DNA of 64,000 bases from Nocardia amamiensis NBRC 102102 (GTDB lineage: Bacteria > Actinomycetota > Actinomycetes > Mycobacteriales > Mycobacteriaceae), in the NCBI RefSeq assembly GCF_001612745.1, contig NZ_BDBA01000003.1, positions 1 through 64,000 on the forward strand, in the 5' to 3' direction. A program made the position numbers and the translations under genes. Shown here piece by piece: positions 27,040-36,312 of this stretch. Under the pieces are notes generated by a model that saw only the letters and a list, made by a program, of their open reading frames with translations, made no database searches and was not told where the DNA came from. Position 1 is the first letter of the stretch. Each line of letters opens with the position of its first letter.

Positions 27040-27900
27040 ATGAATGTCGCTGGAATCCAGGCGATCGCCTCCACCGGTTTCACTACGTGGCTACGCGGTT
27101 CGGGCCTGGAGATCGTGCTGCTCATTCTCGGGGCTGTGCTGTTCAGCCGGTTCGCCACGTATGTCAGGGACCGGATCACCCGCAAGATCGACGCCGGATT
27201 CCACGGCGGCGATGCGCTGGTGCGCACCGAGGCGGCCAAACATCGTCATGCGCTGGCCCAGGTGATCACGTGGGTGGTGCTGACCATCGTCTACGTGCTG
27301 ATCACCATGGAGGTGCTGCGGCGGCTCGGCTTCGCCGTCACCGGCCTGGTCGCGCCCGCCGCGGTGCTCGGCGCCGCGCTCGGCTTCGGCGCGCAGCGCA
27401 TCGTGCAGGACATCCTCGCCGGGTTCTTCCTGATCACCGAGCGGCAGTACGGATTCGGCGATGTGGTCCGCATCGCGGTGACTGGAGCCGCGGAGCAGGC
27501 CGAGGGTACGGTCGAGGACGTCACGCTGCGGATCACCACGTTGCGCAACGCGGACGGTGAGGTGATCACCGTGCCCAACGGCCAGATCGTGAAAGTCACG
27601 AATCTGTCGAAGGATTGGGCGCGCGCCGCGATCGACGTGCCGGTGGCCGCGAGCGCTGACATCACCAGGGTCAACGAGATCCTGCACGAGGTCGGTACAA
27701 AGGCGTACGCGGACGGTCGTCTGAAGCCACTGCTGCTGGACGAGCCCACTGTCATGGGTGTCGAAGACCTCACCGTAGACCAGATGAACATCCGAATGGT
27801 TGCCCGCACGTTGCCGGGCAAACAATTCGAAGTCGGACGCGAACTGCGGGTGCGGATTGCCGCAGCCTTGCGCCGGGAGGGAATCAGTGAGACCGCGTAG
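27040..27900 (+). CDS. MscS-family mechanosensitive channel
   Basis: 286 residues. Three membrane segments (about 20-40, 68-95 and 103-135); the third, LVAPAAVLGAALGFGAQRIVQDILAGFFLITE, is the Gly/Ala-rich pore helix of MscS. A beta domain follows (GTVEDVTLRITTLRNADGEVITVPNGQIVKVTNLS) and then the C-terminal cytoplasmic part. The ATG directly abuts the prfB stop. It occupies the position of Rv3104c in M. tuberculosis between prfB and ftsE, so it is part of a conserved neighbourhood. Confidence 0.9.
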   Translation: MNVAGIQAIASTGFTTWLRGSGLEIVLLILGAVLFSRFATYVRDRITRKIDAGFHGGDALVRTEAAKHRHALAQVITWVVLTIVYVLITMEVLRRLGFAVTGLVAPAAVLGAALGFGAQRIVQDILAGFFLITERQYGFGDVVRIAVTGAAEQAEGTVEDVTLRITTLRNADGEVITVPNGQIVKVTNLSKDWARAAIDVPVAASADITRVNEILHEVGTKAYADGRLKPLLLDEPTVMGVEDLTVDQMNIRMVARTLPGKQFEVGRELRVRIAAALRREGISETA

Positions 27901-28042
27901 ATCGACGGCGATCCTCATGGCCAGTTGGGTCGCCACCTTCGTGCTGTACGTATTCGTCAAACCAGAGGAAACGACCACCGTGCCGACCACGCTGGTCAAC
28001 GCCATTCCGGCGGCGGTGCTATCCGATCAGCCGAGCCCCTGA
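27887..28042 (+). CDS. 51-residue single-span membrane protein overlapping the channel gene
   Basis: GTG 27887 is preceded by GGAGG at seven bases and overlaps the last 14 bases of the MscS gene in another frame. The product has a basic start (VRPRRSTA), one membrane helix ([16 protein letters not shown]) and a short Thr/Pro-rich tail, probably outside. It sits where M. tuberculosis has Rv3103c, a small proline-rich membrane protein, between the channel and ftsE. I infer a conserved small partner of the channel or of FtsEX; sequence identity cannot be judged here. Confidence 0.65.
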   Translation: MRPRRSTAILMASWVATFVLYVFVKPEETTTVPTTLVNAIPAAVLSDQPSP

Positions 28043-28111
28043 TCCGAGCGGACCGACCGCCGCCACGCTGTCACCCACGGTTGACGACACCGGCCGCGCG
28101 CGGTTGCTGGT

Positions 28112-28117
28112 TACACT
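28112..28117 (+). promoter_or_regulatory. -10 box of ftsE
   Basis: TACACT ends eight bases before the ftsE GTG at 28126, so ftsEX probably also has its own leaderless promoter in addition to read-through from prfB. Confidence 0.5.
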
Positions 28118-28125
28118 GGCTCCCC

Positions 28126-28815
28126 GTGATCACCATGCGGAACGTGACCAAGTCGTATCCGACCTCGACGCGACCCGCGCTGGACAACATCACCGTCGAT
28201 GTGGGCAAGGGCGAGTTCGTCTTCATCATCGGACCGTCCGGCTCGGGTAAGTCGACCTTCATGCGGTTGCTGCTCAAAGAGGAGTCCCCCACCTCCGGCG
28301 AGATCCGGGTCGCCGACTTCCGGGTGGACCGGTTGCCGGGCCGCAAAGTGCCCAAACTGCGCCAGCGCATGGGATGCGTCTTCCAGGACTTCCGGCTGCT
28401 GCAGCAGAAGACGGTCTACGAGAACGTGGCGTTCGCGCTGGAGGTGATCGGCAAACGACGCCAGTTCATCCACCGCACGGTCCCCGAGGTGCTCGACATG
28501 GTTGGCCTCGGAGGTAAGGCCGACCGGCTGCCGAGCGAGCTTTCCGGCGGCGAACAGCAGCGTGTGGCGATCGCGCGCGCGTTCGTGAACCGGCCGCTGG
28601 TGCTGCTGGCCGATGAACCGACCGGCAACCTCGATCCCGACACCAGCGCCGACATCATGATGCTGCTGGAGCGGATCAACCGCATCGGTACCACGGTGGT
28701 GATGGCCACCCACGACAACCACATCGTCGACGCGATGCGCAGGCGGGTGGTGGAGCTCGATCGCGGCCGCTTGGTGCGCGACGAGGCGACCGGAGTCTAC
28801 GGGGTGGGCCGGTAA
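28126..28815 (+). CDS. ftsE: cell division ATP-binding protein FtsE
   Basis: 229 residues, a complete ABC ATPase: Walker [10 protein letters not shown] (36-44), Q-loop VFQDFRLL, signature LSGGEQQR, Walker [13 protein letters not shown], and H-loop MATHDN. With FtsX it forms the complex that activates peptidoglycan hydrolases at the division site. GTG start; its TAA overlaps the ftsX ATG (TAATG), so the pair is translationally coupled. Confidence 0.97.
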   Translation: MITMRNVTKSYPTSTRPALDNITVDVGKGEFVFIIGPSGSGKSTFMRLLLKEESPTSGEIRVADFRVDRLPGRKVPKLRQRMGCVFQDFRLLQQKTVYENVAFALEVIGKRRQFIHRTVPEVLDMVGLGGKADRLPSELSGGEQQRVAIARAFVNRPLVLLADEPTGNLDPDTSADIMMLLERINRIGTTVVMATHDNHIVDAMRRRVVELDRGRLVRDEATGVYGVGR

Positions 28816-29720
28816 TGCGTGCGAGTTTCCTTTTCGGCGAGGTCTCGGCTGGTCTGCGCCGCAATGTCACGATGACCATCGCGATGATCCTGACCACCGC
28901 GGTCTCGCTCACCATGCTCGGTGGCGGTCTGCTCGCGGTGCGCATCGCGGACAAGACCGAGCAGTACTTCCTGGACCGCCTCGAGGTGCGGCTGTATCTC
29001 ACCGAGGACGTCTCGGCCAACGACCCGGACTGCTCGCAGGACCCGTGCCGAGCGCTGATGGCCGATCTGAAGGCGACCGGCGGCGTGGAATCGGTCCAGT
29101 TCCTCAACCGGGACGAGGCGATCCGCGAGGCCAAGGAGAAGACCTTCAAAGACCAGCCCGAGCTGGCCAAGTACGTCAGCGAGACGCCGCTGCCCGCGTC
29201 GCTGCGCGTGAAGATGAAGAACGCGCAGCTGTATCCGACGATCTACGAGAAGTTCTACGATCGGCCCGGCGTCGGCATGGTGCGCAACGACAAGGACATC
29301 GTGGACCGGCTGGTCAGCCTGTTCGACGGATTGCGCAACGCGGCATTCGGCCTGGCCGTGCTGCAAGCGCTGGCCGCGTTGCTGCTGATCGCGAACATGG
29401 TGCAGATCGCCGCGTTCACCCGGCGCACCGAGGTCGGCATCATGCGGTTGGTCGGCGCCACGCGCTGGTACACCCAGCTGCCGTTCCTGCTCGAGGCGGT
29501 AGCCGCGGCGCTGGCCGGTTCGGTGCTCGCGATGCTCGGCCTGCTGGCCGCCCGCCCACTGGTGATCGACCGCGCGCTCGGCGACCTGTTCGCCAGCAAG
29601 GTCTTCCCACGCATCACCGGCGAGGACATCGCGACGACCGCGCTGGTCATCGCCCCGGTCGGCATCGTGTTCGCCGCACTGACGGCCTACGGAACGTTGC
29701 GGTACTACGTCCGGGAATGA
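28815..29720 (+). CDS. ftsX: cell division permease-like protein FtsX
   Basis: 301 residues. A short cytosolic start, TM1 (about 20-42), a large extracellular domain (about 43-175, with a Cys pair in DCSQDPC) that would contact a cell-wall hydrolase, then three more membrane segments with the FtsX hallmark RRTEVGIMRLVGATRWYTQLPFLLEA. In mycobacteria FtsX activates RipC. smpB, normally next in this group, is absent downstream; an Uma2-type gene on the other strand follows. Confidence 0.97.
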   Translation: MRASFLFGEVSAGLRRNVTMTIAMILTTAVSLTMLGGGLLAVRIADKTEQYFLDRLEVRLYLTEDVSANDPDCSQDPCRALMADLKATGGVESVQFLNRDEAIREAKEKTFKDQPELAKYVSETPLPASLRVKMKNAQLYPTIYEKFYDRPGVGMVRNDKDIVDRLVSLFDGLRNAAFGLAVLQALAALLLIANMVQIAAFTRRTEVGIMRLVGATRWYTQLPFLLEAVAAALAGSVLAMLGLLAARPLVIDRALGDLFASKVFPRITGEDIATTALVIAPVGIVFAALTAYGTLRYYVRE

Positions 29721-29802
29721 TCTCTTGGCCGGAGGTCGCTGTTCAACCAGCTCGGCCCGTCCAGGTAGCGAAGGCAGTTTGCCGCCCGGACTGCCAGGTG
29801 CG

Positions 29803-30426
29803 TCACAGCACCAAGTCGGTCAGCTGGTTCCAGTCGAGTTCGATCCGGATCGGTAGATCTACGGCAAACGCTGTGCCGGGCTTCAGGACGCGGGCAAGTC
29901 GGTAGTGTCCGACGCTGTGGTCGAGGCCATGGGTCTCGATCGAGGTCACGTCGCTATCCGACACGCTGACCAGCCAGTACCAGGGGATGCCAGCGGCGGC
30001 GTACTCGCCCATCTTCTCGAGCCGGTCGGTTTTGACATGGCTGGGCGAGATGACCTCGACGGCGATCTTCAGATGCCGCGCTGGCACCGGTCGGACATCC
30101 GCCGGTACACATTCGAACAGCGCGACGTCGGGACGTCGAATGGTCGCTCGGGGCACCTCCCAGAGCACCACATCGAAATCGTGGTTGGCGTCAAGGCACG
30201 CCGAAGGGTCTTCGCCCATGTAATCGCGGGCCGCCGTCTCCAGCATCGCGAGCAGCCGGTGGACCGCTTTCTGGTGTGCCCGGGTCGGTGATTCGCAGCG
30301 AACCGCATCGCCGTTCACCACCTCCACCAGGCGGCAGAACTCATCGGGGAGCTCGCGCCAGATGTCGACCGTGATCGGCTCGGGCTGGACGTTGTCCGGT
30401 CGGGCCCAGTCGAAGATCGCTGACAT
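29803..30426 (-). CDS. Uma2 family endonuclease-like protein (DUF820)
   Basis: 207 residues of the Uma2/DUF820 PD-(D/E)XK fold. Core motif RRPDVALFE then LKIAVEVISPSHVKTDRLEKMGEYAAAGIPWYWLVSV, which supplies the acidic residues and Lys of a nuclease-like site. These proteins are widespread and often associated with mobile DNA or present as accessory paralogues; the biological substrate is unknown. Located directly after ftsX where smpB would be expected, on the opposite strand. Confidence 0.85.
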   Translation of the reverse strand: MSAIFDWARPDNVQPEPITVDIWRELPDEFCRLVEVVNGDAVRCESPTRAHQKAVHRLLAMLETAARDYMGEDPSACLDANHDFDVVLWEVPRATIRRPDVALFECVPADVRPVPARHLKIAVEVISPSHVKTDRLEKMGEYAAAGIPWYWLVSVSDSDVTSIETHGLDHSVGHYRLARVLKPGTAFAVDLPIRIELDWNQLTDLVL

Positions 30427-30514
30427 GAGTCGGATTCTAGCTGCGGCAATGCAATCGGCCGCTCATGTCGGCGTTGCCCGCCGATCCGCCGCATATTCTG
30501 CATCTCGACGCCTT

Positions 30515-30532
30515 TCTTACTCTGAAGTAAGA
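30515..30532. promoter_or_regulatory. palindromic operator 1 upstream of fadE24
   Basis: TCTTACT-CTGA-AGTAAGA is a perfect 7-bp inverted repeat. It shares the half-site CTTACT/AGTAAG with the second palindrome 5 bp downstream, typical of a TetR- or FadR-type regulator. Confidence 0.7.
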
Positions 30533-30536
30533 TAGC

Positions 30537-30554
30537 CTTACTCAAGAGTAAGAT
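30537..30554. promoter_or_regulatory. palindromic operator 2 with overlapping -10 box
   Basis: CTTACTC-AA-GAGTAAG (30537-30552) is a perfect inverted repeat. TAAGAT (30549-30554) inside it resembles a -10 box, so a repressor bound here would block the fadE24 promoter. No regulator gene is adjacent. Confidence 0.65.
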
Positions 30555-30592
30555 TGCTGGGAACAGACCGCACCACCCCGAGAAACAGGTAG

Positions 30593-31984
30593 ATGATGAG
30601 CACTCGAGACAGCGCAACGAAGCGACGTCCTGACACGTCCGCGGTCGGCCTGAACCAACCCAAGCGGGATTGGATGGGCGCGGCGATGCGAGTCATGACG
30701 ACCATCACCGGGTCGGAACTGGCCGAGAAGTACAACCTGCGCAAGCCGATCCAGCGCGTCACCTACGAGGGCACCAAGACCGGCTTCCGCACGCTCGGCG
30801 CCGCGACCCGCGCGTTCGCCACGGTCGCAGGCACCGGAGCGCCCAAGCGCCTGGCGGCGAACGAGGCGAAGAACAAGAACTATTTCGACCTCACCCCGAC
30901 CGACGAGCAGCAGATGATCGTCGAGACGGTGCAGGAATTCGCCGCCGAGATCCTGCGCCCGGCCGCCTACGAGGCCGACAACGCCGCCAAGGCGCCGCGC
31001 GATCTGCTGGAGCGGGCCGCCGAGCTCGGCATCACCCTGATCAACGTGCCGGAGGAGCTCGAGGGCGCTGCCGCCGAGCGCGGCGCGGTCACCAACTCGA
31101 TGGTCGCCGAGGCGCTGGCGCACGGCGACATGGGCCTGGCGCTGCCCATCCTGGCGCCGAGCGGCGTCGCGGTCGCGCTCGCGCAGTGGGGCAGCGATGC
31201 GCAGCAGAAGACCTACCTGCCGTCGTTCACCGGGGAGAACGTGCCGCAGGCTTCGGTCGTGATCAGCGAGCCGCGCGCCCTGTTCGACCCGTTCGCGCTG
31301 CAGACGAAGGCGGTGCGCTCGCCCAGCGGCTACCGGATCTCGGGCGTGAAGTCCCTGGTACCCGCCGCTGCCGACGCCGAACTGTTCCTGGTCGCCGCCG
31401 AGCTGGACGGCCGTCCCGCGCTGTTCATCGTCGAGTCCGACGCACCCGGCCTGGTCGTCGAGGCCGACCCGAGCATGGGGCTGCGCGCGGCTGGGCTGGG
31501 CCGGGTGATCCTGGACAACGTCGCGGTCGGCGCGGACGCCATCCTGGGCGATGGTGACGCCAAGTCCCGCGCCGAGGACTACGCCGACGCGGTGCGCCTG
31601 GCCCGCCTGGGGTGGGCCTCGCTCGCCGCAGGCACCGGACAGGCCGTGCTGGACTACGTGATCCCGTATGTGAACGAGCGCGAAGCGTTCGGCGAGCCGA
31701 TCTCGCACCGCCAGGCAGTGGCGTTCATGGTCGCCAACATCGCGATCGAACTCGACGGCCTGCGGCTGGTGACCCTGCGTGGCGCCTCCCGCGCGGAGCA
31801 GGGCCTGTCCTTCGGCCGGGAGGCCGCGCTGGCCCGCAAGCTCGCCGCCGACAAGGGCATGCAGATCGGCCTGGACGGCGTGCAGCTGCTCGGCGGCCAC
31901 GGCTACACCAAGGAACACCCGGTCGAGCGCTGGTACCGCGACCTGCGGGCCATCGGCGTCGCCGAAGGTGTCGTGCTCGTCTAA
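30593..31984 (+). CDS. fadE24: acyl-CoA dehydrogenase, FadE24-like
   Basis: 463 residues of the acyl-CoA dehydrogenase fold: helical N-domain (DLTPTDEQQMIVETVQEFAAEILRPAAYEAD), central beta domain (ASVVISEP...), and C-terminal helical domain ending GVQLLGGHGYTKEHPVERWYRDLRAIGVAEG. Length, N-terminal extension (RPDTSAVGLNQPKRDW) and pairing with the next gene resemble M. tuberculosis FadE24 (Rv3139), an isoniazid-responsive gene. ATG 30593 (or 30596). It probably forms a heteromer with FadE23, since many actinobacterial acyl-CoA dehydrogenases work as adjacent pairs. Confidence 0.85.
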   Translation: MMSTRDSATKRRPDTSAVGLNQPKRDWMGAAMRVMTTITGSELAEKYNLRKPIQRVTYEGTKTGFRTLGAATRAFATVAGTGAPKRLAANEAKNKNYFDLTPTDEQQMIVETVQEFAAEILRPAAYEADNAAKAPRDLLERAAELGITLINVPEELEGAAAERGAVTNSMVAEALAHGDMGLALPILAPSGVAVALAQWGSDAQQKTYLPSFTGENVPQASVVISEPRALFDPFALQTKAVRSPSGYRISGVKSLVPAAADAELFLVAAELDGRPALFIVESDAPGLVVEADPSMGLRAAGLGRVILDNVAVGADAILGDGDAKSRAEDYADAVRLARLGWASLAAGTGQAVLDYVIPYVNEREAFGEPISHRQAVAFMVANIAIELDGLRLVTLRGASRAEQGLSFGREAALARKLAADKGMQIGLDGVQLLGGHGYTKEHPVERWYRDLRAIGVAEGVVLV

Positions 31985-32016
31985 CCGGCCCGTTCCGTTT
32001 TCAGGAGACCTCACCC

Positions 32017-33246
32017 ATGATCAACCTCGAACTCCCCAAGAAGCTGCGGGCCAGCGCGAACCAGGCCCATCAGGTCGCCAAGGAGATCTTCCGCCCGATC
32101 TCGCGCAAGTACGACCTCGGCGAGCACGACTACCCCGTCGAGCTGGACACCATGGCCGCCATGGTCGAAGGTCTGGCCGATTCCGGCACCCAGAAGATCG
32201 GCGGCGCGGCCGGTGGCCGCGCGGCGGACAGCGAGAGCGACCGCCACGCCACCGAACTGCTCGGGAACACCAACGGCGGCAATATGTCCGCGCTGCTCAA
32301 CGCGCTGGAGACCTCGTGGGGCGACGTCGGCCTCATGCTGTCGATCCCCTACCAGGGCCTGGGCAACGCGGCGATCGCGGCCGTCGCCACCGACGAGCAG
32401 CTCGAGCGCTTCGGCAAGGTGTGGGCCTCGATGGCGATCACCGAGCCGTCCTTCGGCTCCGACTCCGCCGCCGTGTCCACCACCGCTGTGCTCGACGGCG
32501 ACGAGTGGGTGCTCAACGGCGAGAAGATCTTCGTCACCGCGGGCCAGCGCTCGACCCACATCGTGGTCTGGGCCACGCTCGACAAGAGCGTCGGCCGCGC
32601 GGCGATCAAGTCGTTCGTCGTGCCGCGCGACGCCCCGGGTCTGTCGGTGGCGCGGCTCGAACACAAGCTCGGCATCAAGGCCTCCGACACCGCGGTGCTG
32701 CTGCTGCAGGACTGCCGGATTCCGAAGGACAACATCCTCGGCAGCCCGGAAGTCAACGTGGAGAAGGGTTTCGCCGGGGTCATGCAGACCTTCGACAACA
32801 CCCGCCCCCTGGTGGCCGCGATGGCGGTCGGAGTCGCCCGCGCCGCGCTCGAGGAGCTGCGCTCGATCCTGACCGCTGCGGGCGTCGAGATCTCCTACGA
32901 CACCCCGGCGAACAACCAGCACGCCGCCGCGGCCGAGTTCCTGCGGATGGAAGCCGATTACGAGGCCGCCTACCTGCTCGCCCTGCGCGCGGCATGGATG
33001 GCCGACAACAAGAAGCCCAACTCGCTCGAGGCGTCCATGTCAAAGGCGAAGGCGGGCCGCACCGGCACCGACATCACCCTGAAAGCCGTGGAACTGGCCG
33101 GCGCGGTCGGTTACTCGCAGCGCACGCTGCTGGAGAAGTGGGGCCGCGACTCGAAGATCCTCGACATTTTCGAAGGCACCCAGCAGATCCAGCAACTCAT
33201 CGTGGCGCGGCGTGTCCTGGGCAAGACCAGCGCCGAGCTGAAGTGA
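32017..33246 (+). CDS. fadE23: acyl-CoA dehydrogenase, FadE23-like
   Basis: 409 residues. Flavin-binding ITEPSFGSDSAAVSTTA, and the C-terminal DSKILDIFEGTQQIQQL, which includes the catalytic Glu of medium-chain-type acyl-CoA dehydrogenases. It begins 32 bases after the fadE24 stop, with AGGAGA before the ATG, so the two form an operon. The order fadE24-fadE23 is that of Rv3139-Rv3140. It oxidises acyl-CoA at C2-C3 in beta-oxidation or a related lipid pathway; the chain specificity is unknown. Confidence 0.88.
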   Translation: MINLELPKKLRASANQAHQVAKEIFRPISRKYDLGEHDYPVELDTMAAMVEGLADSGTQKIGGAAGGRAADSESDRHATELLGNTNGGNMSALLNALETSWGDVGLMLSIPYQGLGNAAIAAVATDEQLERFGKVWASMAITEPSFGSDSAAVSTTAVLDGDEWVLNGEKIFVTAGQRSTHIVVWATLDKSVGRAAIKSFVVPRDAPGLSVARLEHKLGIKASDTAVLLLQDCRIPKDNILGSPEVNVEKGFAGVMQTFDNTRPLVAAMAVGVARAALEELRSILTAAGVEISYDTPANNQHAAAAEFLRMEADYEAAYLLALRAAWMADNKKPNSLEASMSKAKAGRTGTDITLKAVELAGAVGYSQRTLLEKWGRDSKILDIFEGTQQIQQLIVARRVLGKTSAELK

Positions 33247-33637
33247 CGCTGAATTAGACAGTGGGACAATGCGATCCGGTGCGGTGTTCGACTCGCACCG
33301 GATCTCTGTCACGGCCACGATCCGGAGCTACCCGGGGTTATCACGGCAGGTCACCGGTCTTCAGATGGACGCGGGCGGCGACCGCCCCCAGACCACGGTG
33401 GACGCAGGCGGTCCGAATGCGGAGAGCATCAACCGGATTTCGTGCTCGCGCGACTATGGACCTCGAGCCGCATGCTCCGTAGCCTTCGCACACATGTGGA
33501 GCATCGTCGTCATCGCCATTGTCAGCTGCATTGTGATCGCAGCGGGATTCGCCAAGGGGCTGCCCTGAGGCCGATTGCAGCAGTCCGCGGCGGGCTCGCG
33601 GCGGCCGATTCGAGGCACCGGCCGCCCGCGTAACCAA
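33247..33637. other. intergenic region with one candidate microprotein
   Basis: About 390 bases downstream of fadE23. The only item worth noting is the 24-codon membrane peptide listed at 33494-33568. Upstream of it nothing is recognised. Confidence 0.4.
33494..33568 (+). CDS. candidate 24-residue membrane peptide
   Basis: ATG 33494 begins MWSIVVIAIVSCIVIAAGFAKGLP, essentially one membrane helix with a short basic tail. TAGCCT about ten bases upstream could be a -10 box for a leaderless transcript. The high Ile content is unusual for random GC-rich frames. Without conservation data this remains tentative. Confidence 0.3.
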   Translation: MWSIVVIAIVSCIVIAAGFAKGLP

Positions 33638-34228
33638 TTACCGGTCGCCCTCACCAGCGCCCGGCGCCGCTCCCGCGGCAACGTACCCGGCGGTGGCGAG
33701 CAGCTGGCCGATCTGCTCATAGGTGGCCCGCTCGCGTGGCGCGAGCGTCGCGAGGCCGTCCACGTAGCGGTTGAACATGCAGAACGCGGCGGCGACCAGG
33801 ACCGCGTCGTGGATGTCCTCGTCTTTGGCGCCCGCCGCGCGAGCGTTCTCGACATCGTCCGGGGTGACGTCGAGGCCCGACTGGCGCACCTTGTCCGCGA
33901 TCCGGAGCAGCGCGCGCAGTTTCGGATCGATGGCCGCGGACTCCACGTCCTCGATGACGGCGTCGATCGCGTCGCGACCGCCCTCCACCAGCACCGCCGC
34001 GGTCGCCGCGTGCGACTGTGTGCAGAAGTAGGTCTTGTTACGCGAGGACACGAACGCGGCGATGGTTTCCCGCTCCCCCGGGCTGAGCGGCGAGGACCCG
34101 CGCAGCAGAGTCTGCGCGAATTCGCTCAGCGCCGCCCCGGTTTCGGGTTTGAAGGCGAACAGACCCCGAATACCGGGCAGATCGCCGGGGACATCGATGA
34201 ATGGTTCACGGTCCCTCTGGTCGGACAT
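33638..34228 (-). CDS. AhpD/carboxymuconolactone decarboxylase-like peroxidase-related protein
   Basis: 196 residues of the all-helical AhpD-like fold: a pattern of SPLSPGERETIAAFVSSRNKTYFCTQSHAATA, where the usual CxxC is replaced by a single Cys four residues before His (C-x-x-x-H). This matches the uncharacterised peroxidase-related subgroup. ATG 34228 gives family length. It is divergent from the acyl-CoA ligase at 34478. Confidence 0.82.
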   Translation of the reverse strand: MSDQRDREPFIDVPGDLPGIRGLFAFKPETGAALSEFAQTLLRGSSPLSPGERETIAAFVSSRNKTYFCTQSHAATAAVLVEGGRDAIDAVIEDVESAAIDPKLRALLRIADKVRQSGLDVTPDDVENARAAGAKDEDIHDAVLVAAAFCMFNRYVDGLATLAPRERATYEQIGQLLATAGYVAAGAAPGAGEGDR

Positions 34229-34477
34229 TGGCCGCGTCTCCCTTCGAGCGGTCTCGAGCCGTTGCGAGAGTAGCGCGCCCGCCCGGCGACACAGGACAAA
34301 AAGGACAGAATCGAGTCCGTGACCCACCGTCCACGAAATCCGTAACCCGCCTGGGACCGATTTGTCTGATTTCGCTGTGACCTGTCACACTCCGCACTGC
34401 TACGGTGGCGGACAACACGCCGTACTGGTTCGCTAGGTCGAGTACCGACGCGAGGGTTTTGTGGAGGTTTTTTCGAC

Positions 34478-36103
34478 ATGAAAATGGCGCACACGCTGGA
34501 GTTCGTGAAGGCGTTAGGGGTGCTGCGCACTGCGGGCGTCAGTGATCCCAAGAAGCCGCTGGAGACGCTGCGGACGATGAAGGAGTCGAAGATCCTCGGC
34601 CCGCAGGCGACGCTGATCCGGCACTCCGCGCGAGTGGCACCGGACGCGCCGGCCATCGCCGACGAGGCGGGCACATTGTCGTACCGCGAGGTCGACGAGC
34701 AGTCGACCGCGATCGCCCGTGGGCTGCTTGCCGCGGGCATCACCGAGGGCACGGTGATCGGTGTCCTGGCGCGCGACCACCGCGGCCTGATCCTGTCCAT
34801 GGCCGCCGCGGGCAAACTCGGCGTCCGGGTGGCGCTGATGAACACCGGATTCGCCAAACCGCAGTTCGCCGAGGTGTGCGCGCGCGAGAACGTCAAGGCG
34901 GTGCTGCACGACAGCGAATTCCTCGGCCTGCTCGACGCCCTGCCCGCCGACATGCCGCGCTACCTCACCTGGGTCGACGAGGGCGCCGCACTGCCCGCGG
35001 GCGCGCAGACGCTCGACGACCTGGCCGCGGCCAACTCGACCGAGCCGCTGCCCGCGCCGAGCAAGCCCGGCGGCTTCATCATCCTGACCAGCGGCACCAC
35101 CGGCCTGCCGAAGGGCGCGCCGCGTACCAAGGTCACCCCGCTGTCCACGGCGCAGTTCGTGGACCGCATCCCCTTCCCGCAGCGCGGCACCATGATGATC
35201 GTGTCGCCGATCTTCCACAGCACCGGTCTGGCCACCTGGCTGGTCGGCACGGCCCTGGCCAACAAAGTGGTGATGCGCCGCCGCTTCGACGCCGAGGCCA
35301 CGCTGAAGGCGATCGCCGACCACCAGGTCGACATGCTGGTTGCGGTGCCGACCATGCTGCACCGGATGACCGAACTGGATCCGGCGATCCGGGCGAAGTA
35401 CGACACCTCCTCGCTGAAGGTGATCATGCTGGCCGGTTCGGCGCTGTCGCCCGAGCTCACGATCAAGGCCACCGAGGCATTCGGACCGGTTCTCTACAAC
35501 CTCTACGGCTCCACCGAATGCGCGGTCGCGACCGTGGCCAACCCGGAGGACCTCGCCCTGGCACCCGGCACCGTCGGACGCCCGCCGATCACCTGCGAGG
35601 TGCGGCTCTTCGACGACAACGACCAGCAGGTCACCGCGATCAACACCACCGCGCGCATCTTCATCCGCAGCGGCGCACCGTTCGAGGGCTACACCGACGG
35701 CCGCACCAAGCAGGTCATCGACGGCTTCATGTCCAGCGGCGACGTCGGCCATTTCGACGAGAACGGCCTGCTCATGGTGGACGGCCGCGACGACGACATG
35801 ATCGTCTCCGGCGGCGAGAACGTCTTCCCGCAGGAGGTGGAGAACCTGCTGCTGGAGCGGCCCGACGTCTTCGACGTCGCGGTGGTCGGCGTGGACGACG
35901 TGGAATTCGGCAAGCGACTGCGCGCCTTCGTCGTCCCGGAGCCGGGCCACACGCCCGACGGCGAGGAGATCAAGTCCTACGTCAAGAACAACCTGGCGCG
36001 CTACAAGGTGCCGCGTGAGGTGGTCTTCCTCGACGACCTGCCGCGCAACGCGACCGGCAAGCTGCTGCGCCGCGTGCTGGTGGACTACGAGGTCAAGGCC
36101 TGA
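34478..36103 (+). CDS. long-chain acyl-CoA synthetase (FadD12-like)
   Basis: 541 residues, ANL adenylating enzyme: P-loop ILTSGTTGLPKGAP, YGSTECAVA, VDGRDDDMIVSGGENVFPQEVE, and the C-terminal catalytic Lys in PRNATGKLLRR. The N-terminal region (RTAGVSDPKKPLETLRTM) and the DDDMIVSGGENV variant suggest a FadD12/FadD2-type fatty-acyl-CoA ligase. The next gene encodes a close paralogue, with about 210 bases between. Confidence 0.88.
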   Translation: MKMAHTLEFVKALGVLRTAGVSDPKKPLETLRTMKESKILGPQATLIRHSARVAPDAPAIADEAGTLSYREVDEQSTAIARGLLAAGITEGTVIGVLARDHRGLILSMAAAGKLGVRVALMNTGFAKPQFAEVCARENVKAVLHDSEFLGLLDALPADMPRYLTWVDEGAALPAGAQTLDDLAAANSTEPLPAPSKPGGFIILTSGTTGLPKGAPRTKVTPLSTAQFVDRIPFPQRGTMMIVSPIFHSTGLATWLVGTALANKVVMRRRFDAEATLKAIADHQVDMLVAVPTMLHRMTELDPAIRAKYDTSSLKVIMLAGSALSPELTIKATEAFGPVLYNLYGSTECAVATVANPEDLALAPGTVGRPPITCEVRLFDDNDQQVTAINTTARIFIRSGAPFEGYTDGRTKQVIDGFMSSGDVGHFDENGLLMVDGRDDDMIVSGGENVFPQEVENLLLERPDVFDVAVVGVDDVEFGKRLRAFVVPEPGHTPDGEEIKSYVKNNLARYKVPREVVFLDDLPRNATGKLLRRVLVDYEVKA

Positions 36104-36312
36104 TCGACGGATAGGCGCGGTGGGATGGCGTCAGCCGTTCCACCGCCCAGCGCCGCAGATCGAACACAGGCCGTTACCCGCGGGTAGGAATCCGTGAGAT
36201 ACATGACACTTTCGGTCACAGGAGCTTGCTACTGTTAGCGGCAGCACTGGCCCTCGAAATTGCGGCCCGCACCACTCGGATGACCGCCGGGTGCGCCGCC
36301 GGAAGGTTGTCG

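Noticed and set aside
31779..33257. 492-codon open frame on the plus strand overlapping fadE23
   Set aside because: Alternative frame of a clear acyl-CoA dehydrogenase; Arg-rich with no family similarity.
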